Shown: positions 1-10,700 of the stretch, piece after piece
Layout of the letters: every line of letters starts with the position of its first letter
Position numbering within the stretch: the first letter of the stretch is position 1
From: Ciona intestinalis
Taxonomy: Eukaryota > Chordata > Ascidiacea > Phlebobranchia > Cionidae
Assembly (NCBI RefSeq): GCF_000224145.3
Contig: NC_020176.2
Coordinates: 3,865,826 to 3,929,825 of the forward strand
Direction of reading: 5' to 3'
DNA: 64,000 bases
The notes under the pieces: generated by a model
Databases searched by the model: none
The model's input: the letters and a program-made list of their open reading frames with translations, nothing else
What the model was told of the DNA's origin: nothing
Program-made: the position numbers and the translations under genes

Positions 1-272
1 ATAATCCCATTCGCTTGGGTATTTTTTGGGGGCCTAAAACTGTCTCTTCAGTTTATTAATGCACTTTAATAAACCAACATAAAGTCCAACTTTGTACCAT
101 ACATGTATATTTAAGATCAGGTACCTTATCTGTATGTTTACTAGGTTTCAATGTTTGTAAATAACAAATAATACAACTAATCTAAACCAGGCACTTTAAA
201 AATGATTTAAATTTTGTTAAACAATTGATGTTTTTATCGAACATTTAAAACATGATGTTGTTTTTGCTCCAG

Positions 273-3200
273 GTTATTTTCCACGTGATGACCTGCATAC
301 TAAGAATGATCCCTTGGATTGGAATGGGGATCATATTCATACAAACTTTCGTGGTCTCTATTTACATTTGCGTGATGCTGGCTACTTTATTGAAGTAAGC
401 ATTGTAATGATTCGTGTTTCCATTTTGGCATTCTGTCCGAGGTGTATGAATTCTTAGTATGTGTTTGGTGTTTATACCGAACACCCCTGTTGTTTTTAAC
501 ATTATGTTTGTCTGGCCTGTGGTATTTATATGACATGAATGTTATAACCTAACACATGGTATACAGAATATTCCATGTGTGTCTGGTGTATCTGAAGGCA
601 CCTGTGTTCTAACTCGACCATGATCATGAGGTTTATGAATATAACATGTGTGTTTGATGCATAAGAAGACACCCATATTGTAAATCGACCATAAGTATAA
701 GGTTTATAAATACACCATGTGTGTCTGATGCATAAGAAGACACCCATTGTAACTCCATAAGCATGAGGGTACTTACTTACACATACACCATTCAGGTACT
801 AGGCTCTCCCTACACATGTTTCAACGCACGCCACTACAGTACATTGCTTATAGTGGATCCTGAGGAAGAATATTTTCCGGATGAAATTTCCAAATTACAC
901 AAAGACCTTACTGAAGAAGGGTTAAGTGTAGTTGGTAAGAGATGCATTCTACCTTGATATTATGGAAAGTTGATTATAATTTAAATTAAATGATTTGATG
1001 TTTTCCACTGTTAGCATTGTGGGCACATACATCATTAGCCAAGACACTTAACAATACCTGTTCCAATCCAGGAGCTTTATGCGTTGTCTAAATTGTCAAC
1101 CATACTTTGAAAGAAATGAAAATATGCAACAAAAAAAATACCCGGAAAGTTACATATGCGGTACCTTGTAAGCACGAGGTGTATGAAACAGAAACCCTTT
1201 TTATAATGACTGTTTTTGTTCTGCTGCATTGCAATAAAAAGTTTATTCAGTTAATTCTACAATAGCTCTCAAACTTAAATCAAGATCAAAAAAGTTTTAA
1301 CTGAAAAAACTTTTTATTCAGTGTTCGCAGATTGGTACAACTCTTCAGTGATGACCAAAGTTAAGTTTTACGATGAGAACACAAGAAGATGGTGGATGCC
1401 TGAAACGGGGGGGAGCAACATCCCAGCTCTCAACAACCTCCTCCATCCATATGGAGCTGCTTTGTCCGATCGGGTGTCAGAAGGTTCTTTTGTTGTTTCG
1501 AGCCATGAAGTTTATTTTGCTTCAGGAACTTCGATTCTTCAGTTCCCACCTGTGAGTAGAAATGAATAAAGCTTATTTATCCTTGCATGACGAGGCAGTG
1601 ATGGCTTTTTAGCGCAGTGTTCTGCTTGACACATGTCATGCGCTTACCAATTACCACATGTGTAACTTTATGAATATTTTTTTAAACTATGGCTGGCAAT
1701 TTAGGTAACCCATAAGGGGCCAAAGGCTTTTTAGGTGTCTTGTGGACATACATCCCAAAAATAGTTGCAAGCGAAGCCTTCACCCTATGTGCTAGATGAA
1801 TACGAGTTCGTGGCCCTAATATAAACGTGCCAAAAATAGTCGCAAGCCAAAGCCTTAACCATATGTAGTAGATGGGTATGAGTTGGCCCTAACACCCCTC
1901 TGCATTGCAGAACTCCATGATTTTGAGCAAACCTCTAAAGGATCAAGGAAAGGAAATATTATCCGGTTTTAGCTCAGAAATGAAAGAATCTGTTCCAATT
2001 CTTGGTTTGCATAAGGTGTTAAATTATAGTTTAATAAAATTTAAATGCACAAAATTTTTTTTTAAAAATCATAAGGTGTTGAATTATAAGTTACTAAAAT
2101 TCTTTTTTTTTAAATTTTTTAAACTTTAAATTTATCTATTTTAGAATAAAAAATAATATTTTTAGATTCACATTTAACCTGTAACCATTAGATGAGCAGG
2201 TGCGCTAATTGCTGTGCCAATGTATTGAACATGCTTTTACTTACTGTCTCACTTTGTGTTTTAAAATTAGTAATCACCCGACTTATTAAAACAGATACCA
2301 GGAGGTAATGGTGGGAAGTTAGTTGTGTACGGAGATTCAAACTGCATTGACGATGCTCATTTAACAACTGATTGTTACTGGCTTATGGACGCTTTGCTGC
2401 ATTTTATAACTCAGGTTCGTATTAATATGTTGTATTCAGCATTGCTTATTTTTTATGTTTTGCAAATTTTGAGTTGCAGGTGTGATTTTTTTAATTAATC
2501 AAAGCAAATTATTTTAAGTTTGCCCTAGTTTTGTCAGGCTGTATAACCATTAAGTTCAAAAGGGATAAAGTTTACCCATAGCAACCCATAGTCATATTCT
2601 CGACCAGTTTTTCTGTTGTATCTTATCTCGTTTAGCGTTACATTATAATATTTTATTAAACAATCAACTTTGAATAATCTACCACAGGGAATCTTATCTC
2701 CAGCTCTGGAATCAGATAAAGGGTTGAAAAAACTAAAAAGTCAATTTAAAGTTGCTGGAGAATTCCCTAATAGAATGGAGGGAAATCACTTGTTTAAATA
2801 CTCCAAGGTTAGTTAGATGTAAAAAAGGGTGTGTATGTTTAATGTATGTTTAAATAAAAATGTGTAAAAGTAAAACTTATGTTATACTGTTCACTATACC
2901 CAGGTTCTGGAAGCTCACCTTGGAAAACCGATACCAAGACCCCTCCCTTCTTGCTCAAGCTTAGAATGGGAGTTACCATTCTTTATCAATGAATCTTCCC
3001 CACAGTTTATGTGGAAACCGCAGAAATTATCCCTCACCAAACCTGACAAAGCTTTGCTGCGGAAAATTAATTCCGCTTTCGTCCCATTGAAAAGTGGTTT
3101 TGGAAAACGATTTAGAAGTGATCAGCGCCTGCAAGTTGTGAAGATTTTTCTCGCTGTTTTTCTCACAGTTGCAATTCTTATGATTATATTCACGCGTTTT

Positions 3201-3350
3201 CTTGCCGGCCCACGGCGGCGACTGTCACCACGTTTTTTAATTCGATGCTGCTTTAACTGGTGGAAGGTCTATCGCCACCAGACAGCAACAGTGAGCTACA
3301 GACATTCAAATCTTGTGAAGTTTCCATCAATAGATCACCCTGGTGTGTAA
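273..3350 (+). CDS. MBTPS1: MBTPS1 (site-1 protease / SKI-1), 3' part of the gene
   Basis: Membrane-bound subtilisin-like protease of the Golgi that makes the first luminal cut in SREBP, ATF6 and related precursors. Only the C-terminal part is in the window; the catalytic domain lies upstream. Seven coding exons: 273-394, 796-934, 1322-1551, 1911-2015, 2295-2414, 2688-2807, 2904-3350. Borders are GT-AG and phases agree. Stretches nearly identical to the vertebrate protein include [59 protein letters not shown] and KVLEAHLG. The last exon encodes a hydrophobic membrane segment ([17 protein letters not shown]) followed by a short basic cytoplasmic tail, as in the family. The stop codon is at 3348-3350. 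The next gene starts 467 bases downstream on the same strand. Orthology is seen directly; function is inferred from the family. Confidence 0.95.
430..780. repeat. degenerate tandem repeat of about 70-75 bases in an MBTPS1 intron
   Basis: About four to five copies of a unit carrying 'ccatgtgtgtctgatgcata' followed by 'agaagacacccat', then 'gaccataag.atgaggtt'. The copies near 644-714 and 715-770 are the closest pair. Related units occur at 20650-20815 and 50043-50152. The unit resembles the 3' part of the tRNA-derived SINE seen elsewhere in the window, so it may be a tandemly amplified SINE tail. Confidence 0.7.
1015..1240 (+). mobile_element. SINE-A fragment, 5'-truncated
   Basis: It matches the body and 3' end of the SINE copy at 22239-22545: 'caagacacttaacaat', 'tgtctaaattgtca', 'agcacgaggtgtatgaaaca', then the 'ataatgactgt' segment. 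The tRNA-like head is absent. It lies in an MBTPS1 intron. Confidence 0.55.
1570..1740 (-). mobile_element. SINE-A fragment, reverse orientation
   Basis: Read on the minus strand it gives the SINE-A 3' region (gttacacatgtgg, gcgcatgaca, cactgcctcgtcatgcaagga) and the 'ggctggcaatttag' block. It is diverged and lies in an MBTPS1 intron. Confidence 0.45.
1752..1895. repeat. imperfect tandem duplication, two units of about 70 bases
   Basis: The segment 'ccaaaaatagttgcaagc' ... 'gccttcaccctatgtgctag' ... 'gagttcgtggccctaa' is repeated as 'ccaaaaatagtcgcaagcc' ... 'gccttaaccatatgtagtag' ... 'gagttggccctaa'. It sits directly upstream of the MBTPS1 exon that starts at 1911. Confidence 0.6.
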
Positions 3351-3817
3351 CAAGAGATTTTTCGTTTAATTATTTGTACTTTTTTTAACAATTAATAAAA
3401 AGCAAGAAAAAGTTTTAATGCAGATGTTTGTGCTGGCAACTCACTGCTAAGTATATGATCTACTCTTTTGAATACAACACATAGTGTACAGCACGTAAGG
3501 AACCATTGTCATTATACGAATGTTTGTCAAACATTATTGATCATGTTCTGTCCTGTGTTTTGTAATATTGAGTTCGAAGGTAGTTTAATTGTTGGGGAAT
3601 AAAATCCAATGTTTTTTAAGAAATACAATTATCAGATTAAGAGCAAATAGCTCCCCATGGAATAAAACAAATATTAGCGTCACCTAGCAGACATACGATT
3701 TTTATTTCTCGCCATAGGGGCATGTAATCATGTATGATATTTTATAATGCAATTTCACAATAAACCTATGCTTATTTTACCTTGCTTTTATATGCAGAAT
3801 ATACTTACTGAGTAGTT
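3351..3817. other. MBTPS1 3' end and spacer to the POLR1G-like gene
   Basis: AATAAA poly(A) signals are at 3394-3399 and 3598-3603. A pyrimidine-rich acceptor-like site ending in 'tatatgcag' at 3797 lies 20 bases before the next start codon and could accept a cis or a spliced-leader exon. I see no coding sequence here. Confidence 0.5.
3394..3399 (+). promoter_or_regulatory. candidate poly(A) signal of MBTPS1
   Basis: AATAAA lies 44 bases after the MBTPS1 stop codon. A second AATAAA is at 3598-3603. Confidence 0.5.
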
Positions 3818-4696
3818 ATGTCAAGTACTGTTACGACCCCAAGAAAAGGGAAAACTAAATTAGAAGCGATATTAAGCAACTATGAACGTTTGACACAACT
3901 TGATTGCCATGACGGAAGAACAAAACGTAATCTTTATCTTGTTTCAATTCCAAATTCCATTGAACTGAGTGATTTAAACGGGGTAACTATTAAGTTGGAA
4001 GATGGTTTTAGTGGCGATATCACTTTGGCTGATGCAGGACAGCCTGCATTGGAATATAAGTCCAATGCAAACCCAGACGTGATAAAACACCAGGTTATAG
4101 TCAACAAAGAAAATTCTACGAACACATATTTAATGAAGTCATTGGACGAGTGTGTTACTTTCAGTGAAAAATTGTCGGTCGAAATACCAAACTCTGTTTA
4201 TTGCCTACCAAGGCCACAGCCCCCTTTAAAACCTACAGGCATGAAACGAAGGCTGAAGTTGTTTGGCGGGGAGATAAAAGCACCTACTTCTAAACCTAAA
4301 TCAAGGAAAAATGACCTAATGGACAGTAGCGTTGGTGAACTTAATAACACGACTGAAGGAAAAGTAAAACTAGATATTGGTGAATCGGGAAAAAGTCCCA
4401 AAAAGAAGAAAAAAAAGCAAAAATCTGAAAAACTTGACGGCTATCAAAGCCTTGATGATTTCGAAATTAGTGAACCTGGAAAAATTCTAAAAAAAGAGAA
4501 AAAGAAAAGAAAATTGGGAACGGAAGATGAAATTTCTCATGAGGCGAGTAAAACCGGAAAAGAAAATATTAAAAATGAGCCTAAAGAAGTGGAAAAAAGT
4601 CCTAAAAAGAAGAAAAAACAAAAATCTGAAAAGTCCGATCACGACCAAAGTTTAAAAAAGAAAAAGAAAAAAAAATCGAAACATCAGGATTCGTAA
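3818..4696 (+). CDS. POLR1G: POLR1G-like (CD3EAP / RPA34) RNA polymerase I subunit
   Basis: Intronless reading frame of 292 residues. The N-terminal half (about 1-150) carries features of the RPA34/CD3EAP family: a LYLVSIPNSIELSDLNG segment that aligns with the human LWLIQAP...FNG region, and a conserved 'R.K.FGG' patch (MKRRLKLFGGEIK, about 142-154). The C-terminal half is a lysine-rich, probably disordered tail with three repeats of the pattern SPKKKKK..KSEK, ending in another poly-lysine run and HQDS. Such tails typify nucleolar Pol I subunits. In the family, POLR1G dimerises with POLR1E and associates with Pol I in the nucleolus. The ATG at 3818 is the first in frame and follows an acceptor-like AG at 3798-3799. 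Similarity is weak outside the short motifs, so another nucleolar lysine-rich protein cannot be excluded. Confidence 0.6.
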   Translation: MSSTVTTPRKGKTKLEAILSNYERLTQLDCHDGRTKRNLYLVSIPNSIELSDLNGVTIKLEDGFSGDITLADAGQPALEYKSNANPDVIKHQVIVNKENSTNTYLMKSLDECVTFSEKLSVEIPNSVYCLPRPQPPLKPTGMKRRLKLFGGEIKAPTSKPKSRKNDLMDSSVGELNNTTEGKVKLDIGESGKSPKKKKKKQKSEKLDGYQSLDDFEISEPGKILKKEKKKRKLGTEDEISHEASKTGKENIKNEPKEVEKSPKKKKKQKSEKSDHDQSLKKKKKKKSKHQDS

Positions 4697-4938
4697 TTTT
4701 AATTAATCAAACATTTCTTAAATTTCCTCTGATTAAATAATTATGGAAATTAGGATAGTTTTTCTGTTATCATTTATATGCTGCCCACTGAATTTAATAT
4801 TAATGCAATTTTTCTCTTATTTCTGTGCTTCAAAAATGGTGATAAACTAATTTTGTCCAAACTGGCATTTAAAATAATTCTTTTAGTTTTCTTACTTCCA
4901 TAACAGGTCTTATAGATCTTTAGGACTATTTCTTCAAC

Positions 4939-5774
4939 ATGGATCCTTGGGGATCTCCATCCACTCTACAGAATGGCAATCAAGCCAATCATACTGATGA
5001 ATTTCAAGATTCATTTTTATCAAGCGGTCAACAACAACAGGAAGACACAGAAGAGAAACTGGAAAATTCCTATTTGAATGATTTGGGTAAACTTTGTGTT
5101 GTTTGTGTGATATAGTCCTGTATCTACTAATAAAAAAAGGAGGGCAGCCATTTTTTTTTCACTTTTACATTTTTAATTCACCCACAGAAGCCAAGTTAAA
5201 ACGGATACAAAACATGAACAAGAAATCTGTAAAAGCAAAAGATATGCTGGAATCTTTAGAGTTTAAAAGACAGCATCAATATGAAGAATTGCTAAGTGAT
5301 CACATGGAAAATACGGCAGGTAAGCGACCTACTTGTGCAGATGTTTTGTTTAGTTGTTAACAAAGGTATAGTGTAACAAATACTCTGATTAATTTATTAT
5401 TTGAAATAAAGTTGTAAAAAAAAGGGTCTCAAAAGTTATACAAATCAGCAGAGCCAAAGAATGTTGCATTCACCGCATTAATCAATAAGGTTCTCTGTTT
5501 GACGACTATAAGTGTAACTGAATTTTTACCATGTAACCCTAGATTTAACTAAAAAATAAGTCTTAATTTGAACTAACTCTCAGATCTCTTCTGTGATGAT
5601 TTGGATTCTACAACTCCAGCAGACCACTCATATTTTGACATCGGTAGAAAACTTTACCCAGAACAACAAGCTTTGAATAAAGTGGAGGTTCTTGCTTTGT
5701 TGAAACATGACCTACTTTCACAACAAAATAATGAAACGGTTGGAGAACTTGAGCAAGATGGTAATGACAGATAA
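4939..5774 (+). CDS. CCDC32: CCDC32 homologue (AP2 adaptor assembly factor)
   Basis: Small protein of 156 residues in three exons: 4939-5086, 5188-5319, 5584-5774. Phases fit and the stop codon is at 5772-5774. An acidic N-terminal part with DSFLSS (human: DSFVDS) is followed by the family core: SYLNDLEAKLKRIQ..N, then KAKDMLESLE, then DLFCDDLDSTTP and a C-terminal helix (EVLALLKHDLL). The human counterparts are VYLASLEKKLRRIKGLN, TSKDMLRTL, FFVDGLDS and EVQYLI. Vertebrate CCDC32 helps assemble the AP2 clathrin adaptor together with AAGAB; that role is family knowledge, not visible here. An acceptor-like 'cttccataacag' ends at 4906, 32 bases before the ATG. Confidence 0.85.
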
Positions 5775-6134
5775 CAGGTAGTGGTTTTTCCTAGTTTTGT
5801 GTGATTTTGGCATGTACTGTGAAAAATTCCCACATAAAAATCATATATTTTCTCATTTATGTGTCAATATTTATTTTATGTTGTTCAGTTATCATTACTT
5901 TAAAAAAAAGACAATATTGGAGCAAGAAAAGTTGAAAATTTTAAACTTTGTATTTAGTAGTAAGACTTTTATTGTACCAGTTAAAATGTAATGTACACTA
6001 ATACTTTTATTTGAGTGTCAGTGCATAAACATAATGTTTCTGTCTAACACAAAGTGTGGTCAATAATGTTATTTATCAGAAAATCGCATTGAAAAGAATG
6101 TTTATGTAGTAGCTGTTGTATGAAGCACTTGTGC

Positions 6135-6140
6135 AATAAA
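6135..6140 (+). promoter_or_regulatory. candidate poly(A) signal of CCDC32
   Basis: AATAAA lies about 360 bases after the CCDC32 stop codon, within 'gtgcaataaaatcttt'. It is the best poly(A) signal before the MITE at 6962. Confidence 0.45.
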
Positions 6141-6961
6141 ATCTTTATAAACATAATTTGGAACCTGGCTGTTTTATTAAGTGGAAAATTACCGTTCGAT
6201 TAACGGCAACTTAAAAATCTTTTTTTTTGCTATGAAACCGCGGCGATTACACCAACCTTGTTCAATTCATGTTTTGGATTTCAAAATACATCATTATCTA
6301 TACTTGTTGATGTTTAACGTGAAATATACATATCGGTAGAAGGATTACAAATATTGTGTTTAGTTTGTCCATGTATGTATTCTCATTGGTCGTAAGAACA
6401 TTCATTTTTTTCTTTACGTTTATTTGAGAAGTTAATGAACCCTGTGTAGTCGTATAAAAATAAAAGCTCCGCACTTAAAACCATTACAATATGTTAAAGA
6501 CCGAAAGTGCTGACATTTCCCGAAAACTATATTACATGTGTTATATTTTTAGCATAGTCCATACATTTGAATAGGCAATGTTTTAAGCTTGCTGGAAATT
6601 AAACTCCCTAAGGCGCTCACCTACTGCTACGAGATGTTACATGCCCAAAGGTGTTTCGTAAAAACCGACCCAAAATTTCACTGAACCGATAAGTGTTTCA
6701 GCAACGTACGCTAAATGTCGTAAACAACCGATCTCTCTAACCACGTGAGCGAAAATCGAATGACTCACAGCTATTAATCATCGCAAACTTGTTACGTATG
6801 GTCGAATCTTGTTATTTAGCAAACCTTTTGCTTAAAACTTAGCTTATCTGAAATTTTGTTTATAACAAACAACAAATGAAACGTTCTTTTTTTAATATTT
6901 CTGTTGATAATGTAATAAAAGCCGTGCTTTTAAATATTTTCCACTGGTTAAAATACCTTGG

Positions 6962-7157
6962 TATAGTAGGGTGGGGAAAGATGGGACACCTTTTCATTCT
7001 ATTTTCTCGTCCCACTTGGTGGTAAACAAAGATCATTCAAACAATTATAAAACCGTATCCTCACGACTTCCATAGACCATTGTTAATTATTTAAGACACG
7101 ATCAGAATATTTGGATATCACATACTAAAGGTGTCCCATCTTCCCCATCCTACTATA
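6962..7157. mobile_element. MITE family 1, complete copy (about 196 bases)
   Basis: The ends are inverted repeats of about 30 bases: left 'tatagtagggtggggaaaga' continuing into 'tgggacacctt', right 'aaggtgtcccatcttcccc' continuing into 'atcctactata'. The element is flanked by TA, which suggests TA target duplication as in Tc1/mariner-type MITEs. The interior (tctcgtcccac, gtaaacaaagatcattca, cctcacgactt) recurs in at least seven other places in this window. It has no coding capacity. Confidence 0.85.
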
Positions 7158-7763
7158 CATATACATTAGTGTTCGCATAGCGCAAGTTCCAATAAAGTAA
7201 TTATAATTCATTCAACAGGCGCAGTCATGCGTATATGCCGGCCGATTTAAAAATTAGCAACCCGCATTTATTTGTAAACAAGGGGAAATAGAAATTGCGA
7301 AAAACAAAATACAGATAGCATATATTCTGGAATTTAAAAAGGGGATAATAGACATTGCAAAATAAACAAAGTGCAGATTGCGATAAACAATAATACAGAT
7401 TACGAAAACAAAATAGCCTACAGATCGCAGATACTTTGTGTGATAGCATTTTCGCAAAATTTCCAAGCGAAACGAAACCTATCAGCAGGATGCCGGACGT
7501 TTTTGAGTATTTGCAAGAACGGTATTGGCTGCCTGCGGCAAGGAAAAATCCAATGTTGGTACTCCAGCAGGTCGTCGGCTTTCGATTGCTATTTGTGCCT
7601 TAAGGCGAATATAGCCTCAACCTCATTCAAGACTTATTAGTTTCCGTGAAACGATTAACGTCGCCAAACTTTTTTGAAAAAGGCTACGCAGGCCTGCATG
7701 TATATATATATGTGTCCCGATTCTGCAAACAATCTTCGTTTTCAGTCAAACTGTGTGATCAAC

Positions 7764-10700
7764 ATGGTCTGGTTTTCGTTCTCTTTACTTGTGACGCTGT
7801 TGGCAGTCGCGACCGCGTAAGTTTTTATTATTTTTGTAGTTAAGTATTTAGGCTATAGATTTAACTTTGCCCCCGGAATTTTAATTGTTCTTAATTAACA
7901 AAAACAATTACATTTTTTGTCTTTATAAAACGCCTGGCAACTACAGGACGCTACGATTAAATTAACTTAAAATATTTATTAAGTTTCTGGCCGAAATCCA
8001 GCGCAGCAGTCTTTACTAAATTAAAATATATAGTACAGTGGATAAAATGGGTTCCGTTGACGCCTAAATCCTATATTTGAAAGTGTTAAGCGTGTCCCAT
8101 ATCTCCCCAACCTAGTACAATCTATAAACCTTGCATGTATGGTACGGTGTATCTTATAGAGCAAGAACGGTATAACTCTACAGAGGACACCAAAAGCAAT
8201 TTCTTACGATTTTAAAGATTTGTATTATTTCTTGTCTCGTAACCCATTAACCGTATTAGTAACATTTTTCTAAGTAAATATTTGTTGTCGATGGAAAAAT
8301 CGATAAATAAAGATAAATTAGGCCACTGTCGTTCCCGTGTGCAATTTTAAAACAACTTTTGCGGTAACGATTGACAGAATAAAATTCAAGAGCTTCCGCA
8401 AGCTTTTGCGAATTGGTTAAAATAAAAGTTGAATTACTTCCGCAAGATAGCTTTTGCGAAATGGTCGAGCGGTTGAATATGGTTGTCGAAATTTTGTGGC
8501 GAAAAGAGATTTAGGCTTCCCTTTGCTTAAATTTTATGCTGCTTGCCACTTAAACTACGTTGCAAACACGCTAAACAATGGAGCTCTTCATGCATATAAT
8601 TATAATCTGATATATAGTATGAGGGCGGGGGGAGGCGGGACACCTTTAGCATGATATTCAAATATGATCGTGTTTTAAACAATTAACAACGGTCTATAAG
8701 AGTCGTGAGGTTTTATAATTCTTTGAACTTTCTTTGTTTAGTAGTAAATGGGACAGAGGTAGAAATTAACTTAACGTAATTTGTAAAAATACGATACAAA
8801 AAAATAAAATAAAAAAACGGCTAACCTGCATTCAAATTTGCGCTTAAGCAAAACTGGTTTGACATTTTTTTACATCGGCGATTAGGCGAAAGTTGGTTTC
8901 TTGATAAAGTTTGTTTAGCGCAAAGTCTGTCGTGCTTCATTAAAAGCCGGAGGGTTAGCTGAAGTTCCGTAATTAAACCTGATATTGGCAAACTAACTCA
9001 ACGTTCAGTTAACACTAGTTACACTAATATAGCATACTGTGTTGTGCGTGCTGGGGCAATAGTGCTGTCATTATAATTACGCAGCGTTGTTTGTTAGAAC
9101 ACGATCAGACATTTGTATCTATATACTAGGCATCCCATCTTGCCCCACCCTACTATATGGTATCTTGACAAGTTTTATAGCTCCCTTTCCGGTAGTTACT
9201 CCTGCTTTAATGAAATTAAAATGCCGGTCATTCAAGTTTTTTATGTTTTGTTAAAGGTTCGACCACACTGTTGTGGTCCCCAAGGCATTAAGAGTTGACG
9301 CCGACGAAAAGATTATTGTAAACCTCCATGGTTATAACAGGGCTACAATTACCGGATATTTGCAGGTATTTATAACTAGCATACTTGCAATACGTTAGCT
9401 ATGTCACATAGAGCATGAGCAAACAACATAGAAGCCCAAAACATAACAACGAAAGAACACCTAATCTATATACACATCAGCAATGGACATGGAAGCAATC
9501 TATAAACACAAAAACTATAAACATATATAACAACGGTACACAAACAAAACGTCACACAAAGCTGCATTGGATTCCAATAGTAGTTGCGTTCTGTGCAAAA
9601 CACACAAGAGATAACCCTTTAAGTTGATTGCTTTCTTAAGACTTTTCAACATATTTTGGGTTTCGCTTTTTTTTTAGGATCTTCCTGGATTACAAACTTT
9701 CTTCAGTCGAACCGGGCAGCGTGTTCTAACACCGGCGCAATGCCAAAACCCGATCGAAATGACTTTCAGGGTAAGATTTTCCACAAGTATGAGTACGACA
9801 CATATCTAATGAAACCCAATTTCTATGTTTTAAAATTAAACAACTTGGTTAATAAAAACAAAAACAACTTGGTTAAAAATGAATTGTTCATTCTTTAGAT
9901 TTATCAATGAACTAACCTAAATGTTTACACTATTACTTAAGAGTTTTTTTGCAACTCTCATGTTTTTAGCTGTTGTTTTGGTGCTAATTCCTTTCTCTGT
10001 TCCAATTTTTTATTGTTCCAATTTTTTCCACTACATTTAAAGATATAAACACTATTTATGGTTTGTTTAATAAGTCAGTATAACATTTTACCAGGTCACT
10101 CGTGACCCACAAGGAGCAGACGGAATCGCCAGTTTTGGGTTGACACAGAAAGTTCGTTTAACCATCCAAGTAACGAACAGTAATTCAGATTTCACCGAAA
10201 ACATTGACGTACTCGTCAGCAAACAAAGCGGTTATATTTACGTCATCACCGATCGACCAATTTACAAGTAAACGAATATAAATGAATGATTTTATTTTTT
10301 CTCTTTGGTCCTGGTTACAAATGCCTGGGTAGTAAACAACATATTAAACATACGGAACGGAACAGTATAACGACTCATTATTACACGCTTTTGAATAAAA
10401 CATAATTACAAACCTTATAAAATAAGCACATGACTGTTACACCTTGTCACATTTACTATATAGAAAGAATATTTTTTAAAACTTCTACATTTGATGTTGA
10501 GCAACAATAGACAATAATGCTAAAGTTTGTTCACTCAACTTTTTTAAAAGGGTCCCAAACATAACATTAAAAAAGGGTCTCTAGGCAACATTATACAATT
10601 ATAACACAACTTATACTGCAGGACTTGCATTAGGATAAGATTGTATTTGTTTTTCTTCTTGTGACCCTTTCCACGAGGCACGCTAGGGAACCTGGGTTTT

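Larger units (their letters stand above)
5775..7763. other. intergenic region between CCDC32 and the C3-like gene
   Basis: It holds the CCDC32 3' end (AATAAA at 6135-6140), AT-rich sequence, one full MITE (6962-7157) and the C3 upstream region. A TATA-like run 'tgtatatatatatgtg' is at about 7697-7712, roughly 55-65 bases before the C3 start codon. Short open frames here have no recognisable features. Confidence 0.5.
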
